64,000 bases of DNA from JBNKWA01 sp050299555 (lineage in GTDB: Bacteria; Pseudomonadota; Alphaproteobacteria; Rhodobacterales; Rhodobacteraceae), in the NCBI GenBank assembly GCA_050299555.1, contig JBNKWA010000008.1, positions 73,803 to 137,802 on the forward strand, read 5' to 3'. The translations under genes were made by a program, and so were the position numbers. Below the pieces are notes generated by a model. The model saw nothing but the letters and a program-made list of their open reading frames with translations. It had not been told where the DNA came from and ran no database searches. Of the stretch, positions 1 to 9,467 are shown in pieces (position 1 is the first letter of the stretch; each line of letters starts with the position of its first letter).

Positions 1-894
1 CTGATCGAGCTCGGCCTGCTTGGCCTCGAGCGCCGCTTTGGCCTCCTCAAGCTGTTTCTGGGCGGTGCGCGCCGCTGCCAGCAACGTGAGCGTCTCCTCC
101 GCCTTGCGCCGTTCCTCTTCCAGGGCGAGCGTCATCGCGGTCAGTTCGTCCTGCGCACCTTCCAGTCTGGTCCTCAGCGCTTCCGCCGCGGCGGCCTCGG
201 CCAGCCGCGCCTGCTCCGCCTCGGTCAACGCCGACGCCCGGCGGGTGGATTCATCCCGCGCTGCCGCCAGTTCCTGCTCTTTCGCTGACGCCTCGGCTCG
301 AAGCTGCGCCGTCAGGGCCTCCAGGGCCTCGGCCCGGGCCGCTGCCAGTCGGGCGTTTTCGGTTTCAGCATCGATCTCGCTCCGAGCCCCGGCGAGGGCT
401 AGGTTCAGCGCCTCGGCCTCGCTGACCTGGCGGGCGTTTTCCGCCGTCAGCGAATCCACCTGCGTACGGCTTTGCTCCAGATCGGCCGACAGATCCCGAT
501 TCGATGCCAGAAGCGAGGCTACCTGCGCCTCGAAGCTGGCGATGCGTGCGTTCGCGGCGTCGCGCTCGCCGGTCAGATTGGCGACCAAGGCCGCCTGACG
601 GTCTGCCTCGGTCGTCGCCTGCTCCAGTTGCCCCGACAGCAGCCCAACCTGGCTCTCCAGCCGGTCGCTGGACTGTTGCTCCAGCCCCAAGGCATCGGCC
701 AGTTCGGCGATCTGGGCCGAGAACTCGTCGAGTTCGCCCGCCTGCTGACTGACCGTGTCGCGCAGGACGAACTGCACGATCATGAAGATCGTCAGCACGA
801 ACATCAGGATCAGCAGAAGCCCGGTCAGCCCGTCCACGAAGCCGGGCCAGATATTGGCCTCGAACCGGGCTCCGCTGCGTCTTGCAAAGGCCAC
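1..894 (-). CDS. OmpA/MotB-like cell-envelope protein, N-terminal part (runs off the window)
   Basis: The reading frame is open from a GTG at 894 to the window edge, about 298 codons. Residues about 15-45 hold one hydrophobic segment (WPGFVDGLTGLLLILMFVLT), as in MotB/OmpA-family stator or peptidoglycan-anchoring proteins. It is followed by a long Ala/Glu/Gln/Arg-rich stretch with heptad character, read as a periplasmic coiled coil. The C-terminal OmpA-type peptidoglycan-binding domain expected for the family would lie outside the window. The start lies 4 bases beyond the stop of the MotA/ExbB-like gene, so the two are one transcription unit. Role in proton-driven envelope work is inferred from the pairing; substrate unknown. 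Confidence 0.7.
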   Translation of the reverse strand, partial: MAFARRSGARFEANIWPGFVDGLTGLLLILMFVLTIFMIVQFVLRDTVSQQAGELDEFSAQIAELADALGLEQQSSDRLESQVGLLSGQLEQATTEADRQAALVANLTGERDAANARIASFEAQVASLLASNRDLSADLEQSRTQVDSLTAENARQVSEAEALNLALAGARSEIDAETENARLAAARAEALEALTAQLRAEASAKEQELAAARDESTRRASALTEAEQARLAEAAAAEALRTRLEGAQDELTAMTLALEEERRKAEETLTLLAAARTAQKQLEEAKAALEAKQAELDQ

Positions 895-898
895 CCTG

Positions 899-2134
899 TC
901 AGTCCCTCGCCGCCGCCCGGATGCTGTCGGTCATGGCGGCAAGATCCTGGCGCAGCTCGGCCACGGCATCCTGCCGTCCGGCCGCCATCTCCTCAAGGAT
1001 GCGCAGCAGTTGCAGATCGATGTTGCGCAGCCGCATCCGGGTCTCGGGATCGCTGCCGCCACCGGTGGCCCCGCCGCCGTCCTCCACCGCTTCCAGCGCC
1101 TGCGCCAGGCGCATCTGCCCCTCCGCGATGCGCTCGAAGACCGAGGCGTCGCCACTGAACGTGCCGCCGCTGGCCTGAACCATCGGCTGCACCTTCATCT
1201 GGTTGGAAAAGCCGTCGATGGCATCGGCAAGCTTGCCCAGGCGGTCCTCCGTGGCCTGGCGCTTCTGCTCCGAGGCCAGCATGATGTCCTTTAGGCTGTC
1301 GATCTGCATGGCCGTCTGTTCAAGAAGCCCCGCCACCAGGGTCGAGGCCCCCCCGCCGCCGGCGAGGTCACCTTCGCCAGAGACCAGGCTGATACGGGTG
1401 ATCGAGCTCAGCCATTCCTCGAGTTCACGATAGAACCGGTTCTGGCCGTGGCCGGCGAAGAGCTCCAAGAGGCCCACCACAAGCGATCCGGCCAGCCCGA
1501 GCAGCGATGAGGAAAACGCCGTACCCATGCCACCGAGCTGGCTTTCCAGCCCGCCCATCAGGTTGTCAAACACCGACATCGCGTCCTGCTCTTGCCCATC
1601 CTGCGGGGCGAGCTGACGGATGGTGTCGACCACGGCCGGCACCGTCGTGGCCAGGCCATAGAATGTGCCGAGCAGGCCGAGAAATATCAGCAGGCTGACG
1701 ATATATCGGGTGATGTCGCGCGCTTCGTCCAGCCTCTGGCCAACGGAATCGAGGATCGAACGGGTCGAGGACGAGGTCAGCGACTTGCGTGCGCCCCGGT
1801 CGGCTAGAAGGTTCGACAAGGGCAGCAGAAGCTGCGGCGGGCGGATGAATTCATAGCCCGGCCGGTCGAGCGCGAAGCCCTCGATCCAGTTCACCGAGGC
1901 ACGCAGCGTCACCACCTGCCAGAAACAGGCCAGCACGCCGATCACGAAGACGATGCCGATCAACGCGTTCAGAAGCGGCTTGGCGACGATAATCGGCTTG
2001 ATCGCGGGAAAGGCGACAAAGGCCCCGGCGGCGACCGCAGCCAGCACCACCAACATGGTGACGAACTGTCGCGTCGGCCGCGAGAACTGTGGTTCCTGTT
2101 CGCGTTTTGACGTCAAGCCTGCCCGAACCGCCAT
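899..2134 (-). CDS. MotA/TolQ/ExbB-family proton-channel-like membrane protein
   Basis: 411 residues. Hydrophobic segments lie near residues 27-50 and 55-75, then at about 135-160 (YIVSLLIFLGLLGTFYGL) and 200-225 (FSSSLLGLAGSLVVGLLELF). The last two match the paired helices of MotA/TolQ/ExbB channels. A Gln/Glu/Arg-rich tail of roughly 150 residues follows and may be a cytoplasmic coiled coil. The OmpA/MotB-like partner starts 4 bases downstream, which supports a two-component envelope motor or stator. This pair is widespread in Rhodobacterales but its load is not known to me. Family assignment is good; specific function is open. Confidence 0.75.
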   Translation of the reverse strand: MAVRAGLTSKREQEPQFSRPTRQFVTMLVVLAAVAAGAFVAFPAIKPIIVAKPLLNALIGIVFVIGVLACFWQVVTLRASVNWIEGFALDRPGYEFIRPPQLLLPLSNLLADRGARKSLTSSSTRSILDSVGQRLDEARDITRYIVSLLIFLGLLGTFYGLATTVPAVVDTIRQLAPQDGQEQDAMSVFDNLMGGLESQLGGMGTAFSSSLLGLAGSLVVGLLELFAGHGQNRFYRELEEWLSSITRISLVSGEGDLAGGGGASTLVAGLLEQTAMQIDSLKDIMLASEQKRQATEDRLGKLADAIDGFSNQMKVQPMVQASGGTFSGDASVFERIAEGQMRLAQALEAVEDGGGATGGGSDPETRMRLRNIDLQLLRILEEMAAGRQDAVAELRQDLAAMTDSIRAAARD

Positions 2135-2375
2135 CCCGCGTCCGTCTCGCTGTTTTTCGACCCCTGCCCCCGGGGCGGCCGCAGTCTATGCGCGAAGTGC
2201 ACGCATTCCAAGCCGCTAAGGGTCGGTCGCCCCACCGACGATGCGGCAAGGTCACTTCAGCGGTGAAATGACGGTTTGTTTTCGCGGCGGCTTCAGCCAA
2301 TATCGCGCCGCCGGCGCGCCTGCCGGCAACCGCGGCCCGCCGTGGTCGGCAGTGCGAGAAGGAAAGGAAGGTACC

Positions 2376-3302
2376 ATGTTCGAGGCACTCGGCGGATCGG
2401 CAATCGCGATTCTCGTCTTCGCGGTGATCCTCGTCTACCTGATGGTGAAGTCGGTGCCACAGGGCGAGGAATGGACGGTGGAACGCTTCGGTCGCTACAC
2501 CCGCACGCTGACGCCGGGTCTGCGCTTTCTCATTCCGCTGATGGACAAGGTCGGGGCCCGGATCAACATGATGGAAACGGTGCTCGACATCGACAGCCAG
2601 GAGGTGATCAGCAAGGACAATGCCATGGTCCAGGCCGACGCCGTTGCCTTCTACCAGATCATCGACGCGGCCAAGGCGGCCTACGAGGTGCGCGACCTGG
2701 AACGGGCGCTGACCAACCTGGCGCAGACCAACATCCGTGCGGTGATCGGTGCCATGGATCTCGACGAAAGCCTGTCCAACCGCGATATCATCAACACCAA
2801 GCTTCTGGCGGTCATCGACGAGGCGGCGCATCCCTGGGGCGTCAAGGTCACCCGGGTGGAGATCAAGGACCTGGCGCCGCCCACCGACATCACCGAGGCG
2901 ATGGGCCGGCAGATGAAGGCCGAGCGCGACCGCCGCGCCGAGATCCTGACCGCCGAGGGCCAGAAGCAGTCGGCGATCCTGAAGGCCGAGGGCCAGCGCG
3001 AAGCCCAGATCCGCGAGGCCGAGGGCCGTCGTCAGGCGGCTTTCCTCGACGCCGAGGCGCGCGAGCGCTCGGCCCAGGCCGAAGCGCAGGCCACCAAGGT
3101 GGTCTCCGAGGCGATCGCCGCCGGCAGCATTCAGGCGGTGAACTACTTCGTCGCCCAGGAATATACCAAGGCCCTGAAGGAGATGGCCGCCTCACCCAAT
3201 TCCAAGACCATCATGATGCCGCTCGAGGCTTCGAGCCTGATCGGCTCGGTCGCCGGCATATCCGAGCTAGCGCGCGCGGCGGCAGCCGGCCGCGAGGGCT
3301 AG
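2376..3302 (+). CDS. qmcA: SPFH/band-7 (stomatin/QmcA-like) membrane protein
   Basis: 308 residues from the ATG at 2376, which follows a purine-rich ribosome site (GGAAAGGAAG, 2361-2370); a longer frame to 2241 lacks this support. An N-terminal membrane anchor (about residues 8-26) is followed by an SPFH domain (about 27-190) with the family pattern [19 protein letters not shown]. An Ala/Glu/Arg-rich coiled coil (about 190-260) follows, then a conserved tail with [10 protein letters not shown]. Such proteins form membrane microdomain scaffolds and often pair with an NfeD protein, encoded here 123 bases downstream. It is transcribed divergently from the ExbB-like gene. Confidence 0.88.
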   Translation: MFEALGGSAIAILVFAVILVYLMVKSVPQGEEWTVERFGRYTRTLTPGLRFLIPLMDKVGARINMMETVLDIDSQEVISKDNAMVQADAVAFYQIIDAAKAAYEVRDLERALTNLAQTNIRAVIGAMDLDESLSNRDIINTKLLAVIDEAAHPWGVKVTRVEIKDLAPPTDITEAMGRQMKAERDRRAEILTAEGQKQSAILKAEGQREAQIREAEGRRQAAFLDAEARERSAQAEAQATKVVSEAIAAGSIQAVNYFVAQEYTKALKEMAASPNSKTIMMPLEASSLIGSVAGISELARAAAAGREG

Positions 3303-3425
3303 GCGGTGGCGGTGCCGATGCCGTGCTTCCCGCCCGTCGCTGCGCGAGCCTTCCGTCAGCCGCGCCCGGCCCGGCACCCGCGGCCGTCACGAGGCACCAC
3401 CGCCAGGCATCAGGAGCGTTGAAGC

Positions 3426-3896
3426 GTGGCTGAAATGTTCGACCTTCTCGAGACCATTTCGCCCTGGTGGTGGGTGGCCTTCGCACTCGGACTCGGCGCC
3501 ATCGAGATGGCGACCATGTCTTTCTATCTCATATGGCCGGCCCTGGCGGCAGTGCTCATGGCTGTGCTGACCGCGCTCCTGCCCTCGATGCCTGGCGAAA
3601 TTCGCATCGGCGTCTTCGCCGCGCTCAGCATCCTTCTCACGTTCGCCGGCCGCTCACTCATCACCCGTTTCGGCGATGGCGGCGCCCAGGATAGCGGCCT
3701 CAACCGCCGCGGCGCCCAGATGGTCGGCCGCCGCGGCACGGCGGTGCGCTTCGAACACGGCGAAGGCACGGTGGAGATCGACGGCATCCCGTGGCGGGCC
3801 AAGGCCGAGCCGCCTGACGCGATCATCCTCGAGGGTGCGCAGGTCCGGGTCGTCGGCACCGAAGGCATGGTGCTGCAGGTTTCCCGCAACGGCTGA
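3426..3896 (+). CDS. NfeD-family membrane protein
   Basis: 156 residues from a GTG at 3426; an ATG at 3435 is the alternative start. Two or three hydrophobic stretches (residues about 12-70) precede a soluble C-terminal OB-fold-like domain (about 85-155), containing the motif GRRGTAVRFEHGEGTVEIDG typical of short NfeD proteins. The gene follows the SPFH gene on the same strand, matching the well known SPFH-NfeD pair thought to organise membrane microdomains. Short NfeD proteins lack the ClpP-like protease part, and none is seen here. Confidence 0.85.
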   Translation: MAEMFDLLETISPWWWVAFALGLGAIEMATMSFYLIWPALAAVLMAVLTALLPSMPGEIRIGVFAALSILLTFAGRSLITRFGDGGAQDSGLNRRGAQMVGRRGTAVRFEHGEGTVEIDGIPWRAKAEPPDAIILEGAQVRVVGTEGMVLQVSRNG

Positions 3897-3975
3897 GCCC
3901 GGTGACCGGCGCTGTTAACCGAATCTGAAATCGACGCCCCTACCCCTTTGGACAGCAATCCAGGGGGAGATGGCG

Positions 3976-6048
3976 ATGACCCGGGCTCAGTGTTTGCTGG
4001 CAGCGATCTCAATGGCCGCGGCCTGCGCGGCGGCCGGCCAGGCGTCGGCCCAGGATTGCGGCCGCTACGTTGTGCAGCCCGGTGACAGCCTCCATGACAT
4101 CGCCATCGCCCGCTATGGCGACCGTGAAGCCGCATGGCGCATTTACGACCTCAACAGCGGCCTGATCGGGGGCAATCCCGACATTATCGAGAAGGGCATC
4201 GTCTTGCGGCTGCCCTGCGGCGGGCTGATCCCGGCGGCCGGGGATGGCGCCACGTCGGCGTTGGCGCCGGACGAGACCACCGCCGCCACCCACGACACCA
4301 ACACGCACGACTCCGGCGCCGACATGGCAAGCGGCACCGATCAGAGACACAACCTCCAGCAGGGGGCGGACCACGGCGAGGATATGGCCGACCATGGCAT
4401 GCAAGGCGGCGACGGTCCGGACCATGTTGGCCCGCAGGATGGCGACACCCACGAGATGGGCGCAGCTGGGCACGCAGCCGCGCCGGCCCATGACATGGCC
4501 GAGGGCGATGCCCATGCCGGCGGCCAGGGCCATGGCGCACAGACGGTCGTCGAGACCGGCACATCCAGGCCGGCCGTTTCAGAAGAAGCCGGACTGGCCC
4601 TGGTCAGCTACGGCCCCTTCAGCCCGTTTTCCGGCAGCACGCTTCCCGAACAGGGTATGTTCACGGCACTGATCCGGGCAGCACTGGACGCCGCCCCCCA
4701 AAAGGACGGCGAACCCGCCGCGGACATCGCCTTCGTCAACGATCCCGAATCGCATCTCGACAGCCTCTTTCCCCGTGGTGCCTTCGATGTCGGCTTTCCC
4801 TGGGTCTGGCCCGACTGCGCCGCGGCCGCCCTGACCCCGAACCAGCAACGGCTCTGTGACGGCTACGTCGCCTCGGCGCCCTTCTACGAGTTCGCCATCG
4901 AGGTCTATGCGCGCGCCGATGGCCGTTTCGCCGCGGCCCGGTTCCCCGCCGACCTCACCGGTGCGGTGATGTGCCGACCCGAGGGCTATCCGGTCGACGA
5001 TCTGATCTCGCGCGGGCTTTTGCCCGGAAAGATCGAGCTTCGCCGTGCGCCCGACCCGCGTGCCTGCCTGGAACTGCTCGATGCCGGCACCGTCGATCTG
5101 GCCTCGATGGACGCCAGCGCCACCCGCGCGCTGGCTCAGGACATGACCCTCGCCACCCCGCTTCTGGTGCTTGACGGACTGACCGTGGTCGAAACGCTGC
5201 ATGCCATCGCCCCCAAGGGCAGCGCCCGGGGCCGGGCTGGGCTGGCGCGCCTCGATCTGGGCCTGCAACGGATCGGCGACAGCGGCGCCTGGTTCGACAT
5301 CGTGCAGCGCCACCTCGATGCGGGCGGCCAGGCGGTCAGCGATCCGGGGGCTGACGAGCCCGGCACGCCGATGGGCGCGGACCATGGCGAAACGCCGGGC
5401 CTGGCCAGCCACGGCGAGACGCACGAGACGGCGGCCGACCCGACCCATGACAATCCAACCCAAGGTGCCGGGCATGGCGGCGAGGCGGCGATTCCCAACG
5501 CCATGGAAGGCCACGGCGCGGAAGTCGGCGGGCATGGCGCCACGCCGCCTGCGGGCGAGACCGGTGCCGGTCACGGTTCCGCCGGCGAGGACGCCCATTC
5601 CGCGTTCGATGACGGCTTGGACCCAGCGGAGGAGCGGGCGGCGGCGGTGCGCGCTGCGGCCCAGCTGGCCGAAGAGCGTTTCGCAGCTGCGACCCCGGCA
5701 AGCAACGCCGGCGACCCGGTACTGCAGGACATTCTGGCAGAGCTGGCGCCAGTTGCAGATACCTCGGCCGCCGAAGCGCCCAGCGATGGGGATGGGGAAG
5801 GCAACCTGCCGCAGATTGCCGTGCCGGCGGGCCGCGGCGGCGTTGCCATTCTCGTGCCGGCCATCCGCCCCGGTCGAACCGAAAAAGAGCCCGAGGGCGA
5901 CGGCGGCTATCTGGCACCCTTCCGACCGGGTGCGCCAGGTTCGGAGATCATGGCACATGCGGGCGGCTCACCGGCACCCGAGGCGGCAGCACCGAGCCGA
6001 ACCCCGGGCGGTGGCGGCGACCTGCGCATCGCCGACTCCTTCTACTAA
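3976..6048 (+). CDS. Secreted LysM protein with binding-protein-like domain and two His/Met-rich linkers
   Basis: About 690 residues. The ATG at 3976 sits at good spacing from GGGGGAG (3962-3968); an ATG at 3970 is too close to it. The order is: signal peptide ending near AAAGQASAQ; LysM domain (about 28-80, VVQPGDSLHDIAIARYGD); a His/Asp/Gly/Met-rich linker (about 105-190, at least ten His, e.g. DHGEDMADHGMQ); a domain resembling type-2 periplasmic binding proteins (about 208-450, with several Cys); a second His-rich linker (about 468-545, around nine His); and a low-complexity tail. LysM suggests peptidoglycan attachment. The His/Met clusters look like metal ligands, which is inference. No transporter genes lie next to it. 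Confidence 0.7.
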   Translation: MTRAQCLLAAISMAAACAAAGQASAQDCGRYVVQPGDSLHDIAIARYGDREAAWRIYDLNSGLIGGNPDIIEKGIVLRLPCGGLIPAAGDGATSALAPDETTAATHDTNTHDSGADMASGTDQRHNLQQGADHGEDMADHGMQGGDGPDHVGPQDGDTHEMGAAGHAAAPAHDMAEGDAHAGGQGHGAQTVVETGTSRPAVSEEAGLALVSYGPFSPFSGSTLPEQGMFTALIRAALDAAPQKDGEPAADIAFVNDPESHLDSLFPRGAFDVGFPWVWPDCAAAALTPNQQRLCDGYVASAPFYEFAIEVYARADGRFAAARFPADLTGAVMCRPEGYPVDDLISRGLLPGKIELRRAPDPRACLELLDAGTVDLASMDASATRALAQDMTLATPLLVLDGLTVVETLHAIAPKGSARGRAGLARLDLGLQRIGDSGAWFDIVQRHLDAGGQAVSDPGADEPGTPMGADHGETPGLASHGETHETAADPTHDNPTQGAGHGGEAAIPNAMEGHGAEVGGHGATPPAGETGAGHGSAGEDAHSAFDDGLDPAEERAAAVRAAAQLAEERFAAATPASNAGDPVLQDILAELAPVADTSAAEAPSDGDGEGNLPQIAVPAGRGGVAILVPAIRPGRTEKEPEGDGGYLAPFRPGAPGSEIMAHAGGSPAPEAAAPSRTPGGGGDLRIADSFY

Positions 6049-6133
6049 CCGAAGCGTCCCCGGTCCTGGGCAGCGGGGCTGGGCGGCAACCCCGGGCACC
6101 GTCGAGCCCGAGTCCCGGCATGCCGCCCGACTC

Positions 6134-6673
6134 TCAGGCGTCGCCGGTCAGGGCCCGCACCCGCGCGGCAAGCCTGACCATCTCGGGATCGACGATCCCG
6201 AGTTCCGCCAGACTGTCGAGCGTCCGGTAAAGATAGTCCGCATTCCGCCCCGCCGGTCCCTCAGCCCTGGCGATCACCGCAGCCTGGTCCTCCAGGCTCA
6301 GCCCCTGCCAGTATTGAGGGTGCGACGGGTCGAGCACATAGCAGAGCGCATCCACCCGGCGCCCGTCGTCCAGCAGAACCGGATGGGTCTCTTCGGCATA
6401 GGCATAGGAGACCAGCTCGCGTTCGCGGAGATAGTCGAGCACGGTCTTTGCATCCGCCGCCGCAACCCGGTAGGCCAGCCCGGCACAGGCGCTCCCTTCG
6501 CGCGCGTCGAGGCCGAGGACCAGCCCGGGAGCCTCGGGCGTACCGCGATAGTGAATGGAGCGCAGACAGAAGGCGCGATGAAAGCCCTCCAGCGTCGCCA
6601 CCCGGGTTTCAGCGGCGGTGAAGCCGGGCTTCCAGATCAGCGAGCCGTAAGCGAAGACCCAGAATTCCTGCAT
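6134..6673 (-). CDS. chaC: ChaC-like gamma-glutamylcyclotransferase
   Basis: 179 residues from the ATG at 6673 (MQEFWVFAYGSLIWKPGF); the frame continues to 6904 but that extension has no family resemblance. The YGSLIWKPGF substrate loop near the N-terminus, the HRAFCLRSIHYRGTPEAPG segment and the Glu in YLRERELVSYAY match ChaC enzymes. These release 5-oxoproline from glutathione or gamma-glutamyl peptides in the cytoplasm. It is transcribed divergently from the DUF2125 gene. The exact substrate cannot be read from the sequence. Confidence 0.85.
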   Translation of the reverse strand: MQEFWVFAYGSLIWKPGFTAAETRVATLEGFHRAFCLRSIHYRGTPEAPGLVLGLDAREGSACAGLAYRVAAADAKTVLDYLRERELVSYAYAEETHPVLLDDGRRVDALCYVLDPSHPQYWQGLSLEDQAAVIARAEGPAGRNADYLYRTLDSLAELGIVDPEMVRLAARVRALTGDA

Positions 6674-6869
6674 GCCGCCCCGCTCTCCACTCCGCCGGTC
6701 CAAGCCCGGGCCGAGGATTAGGACAGATCGGCCGCCGACGGAACCGCCCCTGGGACAGCCATGGCCGCCAAACTTCCCTGCCGGGCCGATCGCGCCCGGC
6801 CGCAACCGCTGGAGGCCCCCACAGCAAAGGCATTCTCTCCGCCCCGGCAAGCCTGTAGGCTGCCACATC

Positions 6870-7871
6870 ATGCGCAGGCTGTTCTTCCTTGTGATCATCG
6901 TCATTGCCGGCTGGAGCGGCTACTGGTGGGTTGGCGCGACCGCGCACAAGCGGGCCCTCGACGACTGGCTGGTGGCGCGCCAGAACGATGGCTGGCTGGC
7001 CGAACGCGACGCCCTGACCGTCGCCGGCTATCCCGGCCGCTTCGACACTACCGTGACCAACCTGGCCATCGCCGATCCGCGTTCGGGCTGGGCATGGACG
7101 GCAGACGCCTTCCAGATCCTGATGCTGTCCTACAAGCCCAACCACGTCATCGTCGTCTGGCCCGGAACCCAGACCGTGGCCTCACCCTGGGACAGGGCCG
7201 AGGTGACCAGCAAGACGATGCGCGGCAGCGTCGTGTTCCGCCCGACCACCAGCCTGGAACTCGACCGTTCGGTGATCGAGATCGAAGATCTGAAGTTGGT
7301 TTCGAACACCGGCTGGACCGCCGGCCTCAGCCACGCCCAGCTCAGCACTCGCCAGGCCGAGCCGGGAACCGCACCCGGCTTTGCCCATGACATCAGCTTC
7401 AACGCCCGCGACCTTACCCTTCCCGACACGCTGCGCCGCCTGCTGGAACGCAGCGAGGTTCTGCCAACCGTCTTCGACAGCGCCGATATCGACCTAACCG
7501 CCTCATTCGACGGCCCCTGGGACCGGCACGCAATCGAAGGCCAAAAGCCGCGGCTGACCGCCGCGAGCATCCGGCGCTTCGACGCGGAATGGGGCGAAAT
7601 GGCGCTCAAGGCGCGGGGGCGGTTCACCATCGGACCGGAGGGCTATCCCGAAGGCCAGATCGACATCACCGCGCGCAACTGGCGTGAAATGCTGCGGCTG
7701 GCGGTCGACGGCCACCTGCTGCCGGGCGCTATCGCCGACGACATCGAGGCGGTGATGGCGGTGGCGGCGCAACTGACCGGCGACGGCAAGACCATCACCA
7801 TGCCCATGTACCTTTCCGGCGGCTATGTCCGCATCGGGCCGGTGCCCGTGGCACGGGCCTGGCGGTTCTGA
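6870..7871 (+). CDS. DUF2125 domain protein, membrane-anchored, periplasmic
   Basis: 333 residues from the ATG at 6870. An N-terminal anchor or signal (MRRLFFLVIIVIAGWSGYWW) is followed by a beta-rich domain that begins GYPGRFDTTVTNLAIADP and ends with a GYVRIGPVPVARAW-type tail. This is the pattern of the alphaproteobacterial DUF2125 family. Function is unknown; the anchor and beta-rich composition suggest an envelope role. It is divergent from the chaC-like gene and convergent with the extensin-like gene, with a 19-base gap. Confidence 0.8.
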   Translation: MRRLFFLVIIVIAGWSGYWWVGATAHKRALDDWLVARQNDGWLAERDALTVAGYPGRFDTTVTNLAIADPRSGWAWTADAFQILMLSYKPNHVIVVWPGTQTVASPWDRAEVTSKTMRGSVVFRPTTSLELDRSVIEIEDLKLVSNTGWTAGLSHAQLSTRQAEPGTAPGFAHDISFNARDLTLPDTLRRLLERSEVLPTVFDSADIDLTASFDGPWDRHAIEGQKPRLTAASIRRFDAEWGEMALKARGRFTIGPEGYPEGQIDITARNWREMLRLAVDGHLLPGAIADDIEAVMAVAAQLTGDGKTITMPMYLSGGYVRIGPVPVARAWRF

Positions 7872-7890
7872 ACCGCGGTCGGGCGCGCCA

Positions 7891-8526
7891 TTATCGACAG
7901 TAGGGGCCGCTGCGGTATCCGGCGGTATCAAAGTGGAAATGGTTGCGGTGGAAGCGGTCGCTCTCGGGGCCAAGCACGGTGCCGAAAGTCCCGCAGGCGG
8001 CCGCGTGCAGGCTTTGCAGCGCGGGGCCATAGCGCTTGCCTGCCCAGTCGTTGAGCACATCCAGCCGCTGGCCGTCTGCGAGGCCGAGCCCACCGATGTC
8101 TATGGCCCGGCCGTTTGCATGCTCGCTCAGCCGGGCGCCGCGGACGTTGTTGCGGCTGCGGCAGGCATAGCCGGCCAGGACGCTCAGCTCGACCAGTTCC
8201 GAGCCAAGGTCGCGCGCCACCGGCCGCGCGGCGTCGTTCACCCATGCCGACAGGGCCCGCGCGGTGCCGCAAGTGACCTTGACCGGTTGCGACAGGCGGA
8301 CACCCGCCACCGCCTCCAGCCGCACCGGATCGGCGATGCCACAAGCCCCGGCTCCGTCGATGGGCGCGATCTCGGCACCGAGCATGTCGGGACTGCCGCA
8401 GACCGGTCCGGCTTCGGGCGACAGCGACAGGCGGGCGATCACCTCGTCGACGCTGCGGCTGGCCTGTCCACAGGACATGGCCAGAAGCGTACCCAACACC
8501 AAAAGCCCGTGCCGTGCCTCGATCAT
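7891..8526 (-). CDS. Extensin-like C-terminal domain protein (secreted)
   Basis: 211 residues with a short N-terminal signal; SCGQ near residue 20 may be a lipobox. The C-terminal half shows the extensin-like hallmark: YACRSRNNV, LSEHANGRAIDIGG, then FHRNHFHFDTAG. The His and Asp residues recall D,D/L,D-carboxypeptidase-like metal sites, so a cell-wall role is plausible but unproven. The ATG overlaps the tyrC stop (ATGA), so it is the last gene of hisC-tyrC-extensin. That gene order is common in Rhodobacterales and probably reflects shared transcription rather than a shared pathway. Confidence 0.85.
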   Translation of the reverse strand: MIEARHGLLVLGTLLAMSCGQASRSVDEVIARLSLSPEAGPVCGSPDMLGAEIAPIDGAGACGIADPVRLEAVAGVRLSQPVKVTCGTARALSAWVNDAARPVARDLGSELVELSVLAGYACRSRNNVRGARLSEHANGRAIDIGGLGLADGQRLDVLNDWAGKRYGPALQSLHAAACGTFGTVLGPESDRFHRNHFHFDTAGYRSGPYCR

Positions 8527-9467
8527 TGCTCGCCCTCCCCCTCGGCGCCGTCATGGCCCGCGGCGCGGCCGAAATTGGGCAGGTTGGTATCCTGCCCGGC
8601 TTCCAGGATCCCGCGCCGGATGGCCCTGGTGCGGGTAAAATAGTCGAATAGCAGATCGCCGTCGCCGGTCCGGATCGCCCGCTGCAGGGCGAACAGCTCC
8701 TCGGTGAACCGGCCCAGGATCTCCAGCGTCGCATCCTTGTTGTTGAGGAAGACGTCGCGCCACATGGTCGGGTCCGAGGCGGCGATCCGGGTGAAGTCGC
8801 GGAAACCGGCGGCGGAGAACTTGATCACCTCCTGCTCCGAGACGCGCCGGAAGTCGTCTGCGACGCCCACCATCGTGTAGGCAATGAGGTGCGGCACATG
8901 GCTCACCACGGCGCAGACAAGGTCGTGGTGCTCGACCTCCATCCGCTCGGTATGGGAGCCGAGCCCCCGCCAGAAACGCTCCAACCGCTCGACGGCGGCG
9001 CTCTCGGCGTCCTCGGGCGGGACGATCAGGCACCAGCGGTTGTCGAAAAGCTCGGCAAAGCCCGCCTCCGGCCCGGAATGCTCGGTGCCAGCCATAGGGT
9101 GCGCCGCCACGAAGTGCACCCCCTTGGGAACATGCGGCGCCACCGCGTCGAACACCGCCCGCTTGACCGAGCCCACGTCGGAGACGATGGCGCCCGGCGA
9201 AAGCGCCGGCGCCATGGCGGCCGCCAGCGCGCCCATGGCGCCCACGGGAACGCAGAGGATCACCAGATCGGCGCCCGCGACCGCCTCGGCCGGGGTCTCG
9301 AAGACCGCGTCGCAAAGGCCGAGCCTCAGCGCCGTGTCGCGCGTCGCGGCGCTGCGGGCAGTGCCGGTGATGCGGCCGGAAAACCCCGCCCGCCGCGCCG
9401 CCAGCGCGATGGACGAGGCGATCAGCCCCAGCCCGATCAGTGCGATATGGCGGAACTCGCCGTTCAT
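8523..9467 (-). CDS. tyrC: Prephenate/arogenate dehydrogenase family protein
   Basis: 314 residues. An N-terminal Rossmann motif ([21 protein letters not shown]; dinucleotide loop G-L-G-L-I-A-S) is followed by [13 protein letters not shown], the SDVGSVK loop and [14 protein letters not shown], the substrate-binding signature of TyrA-type dehydrogenases. The enzyme oxidatively decarboxylates prephenate or arogenate in tyrosine synthesis. The start overlaps the hisC stop (ATGA) and the stop overlaps the extensin-like start. Pairing with the HisC-type aminotransferase fits a route through arogenate, because such aminotransferases often also act on aromatic keto acids. Confidence 0.92.
   Translation of the reverse strand: MNGEFRHIALIGLGLIASSIALAARRAGFSGRITGTARSAATRDTALRLGLCDAVFETPAEAVAGADLVILCVPVGAMGALAAAMAPALSPGAIVSDVGSVKRAVFDAVAPHVPKGVHFVAAHPMAGTEHSGPEAGFAELFDNRWCLIVPPEDAESAAVERLERFWRGLGSHTERMEVEHHDLVCAVVSHVPHLIAYTMVGVADDFRRVSEQEVIKFSAAGFRDFTRIAASDPTMWRDVFLNNKDATLEILGRFTEELFALQRAIRTGDGDLLFDYFTRTRAIRRGILEAGQDTNLPNFGRAAGHDGAEGEGEQ

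Noticed and set aside
1..2134. Zorya-like defence pair (MotA/ExbB-like plus OmpA/MotB-like)
   Set aside because: The channel protein lacks the very long tail of ZorA, no ZorC/D/E-like helicase or nuclease gene is present, and such pairs are common housekeeping genes in Rhodobacterales.
4579..5958. 459-codon minus-strand ORF opposite the LysM gene
   Set aside because: Shadow of the His-rich, high-GC coding strand; no ribosome site or recognisable family.
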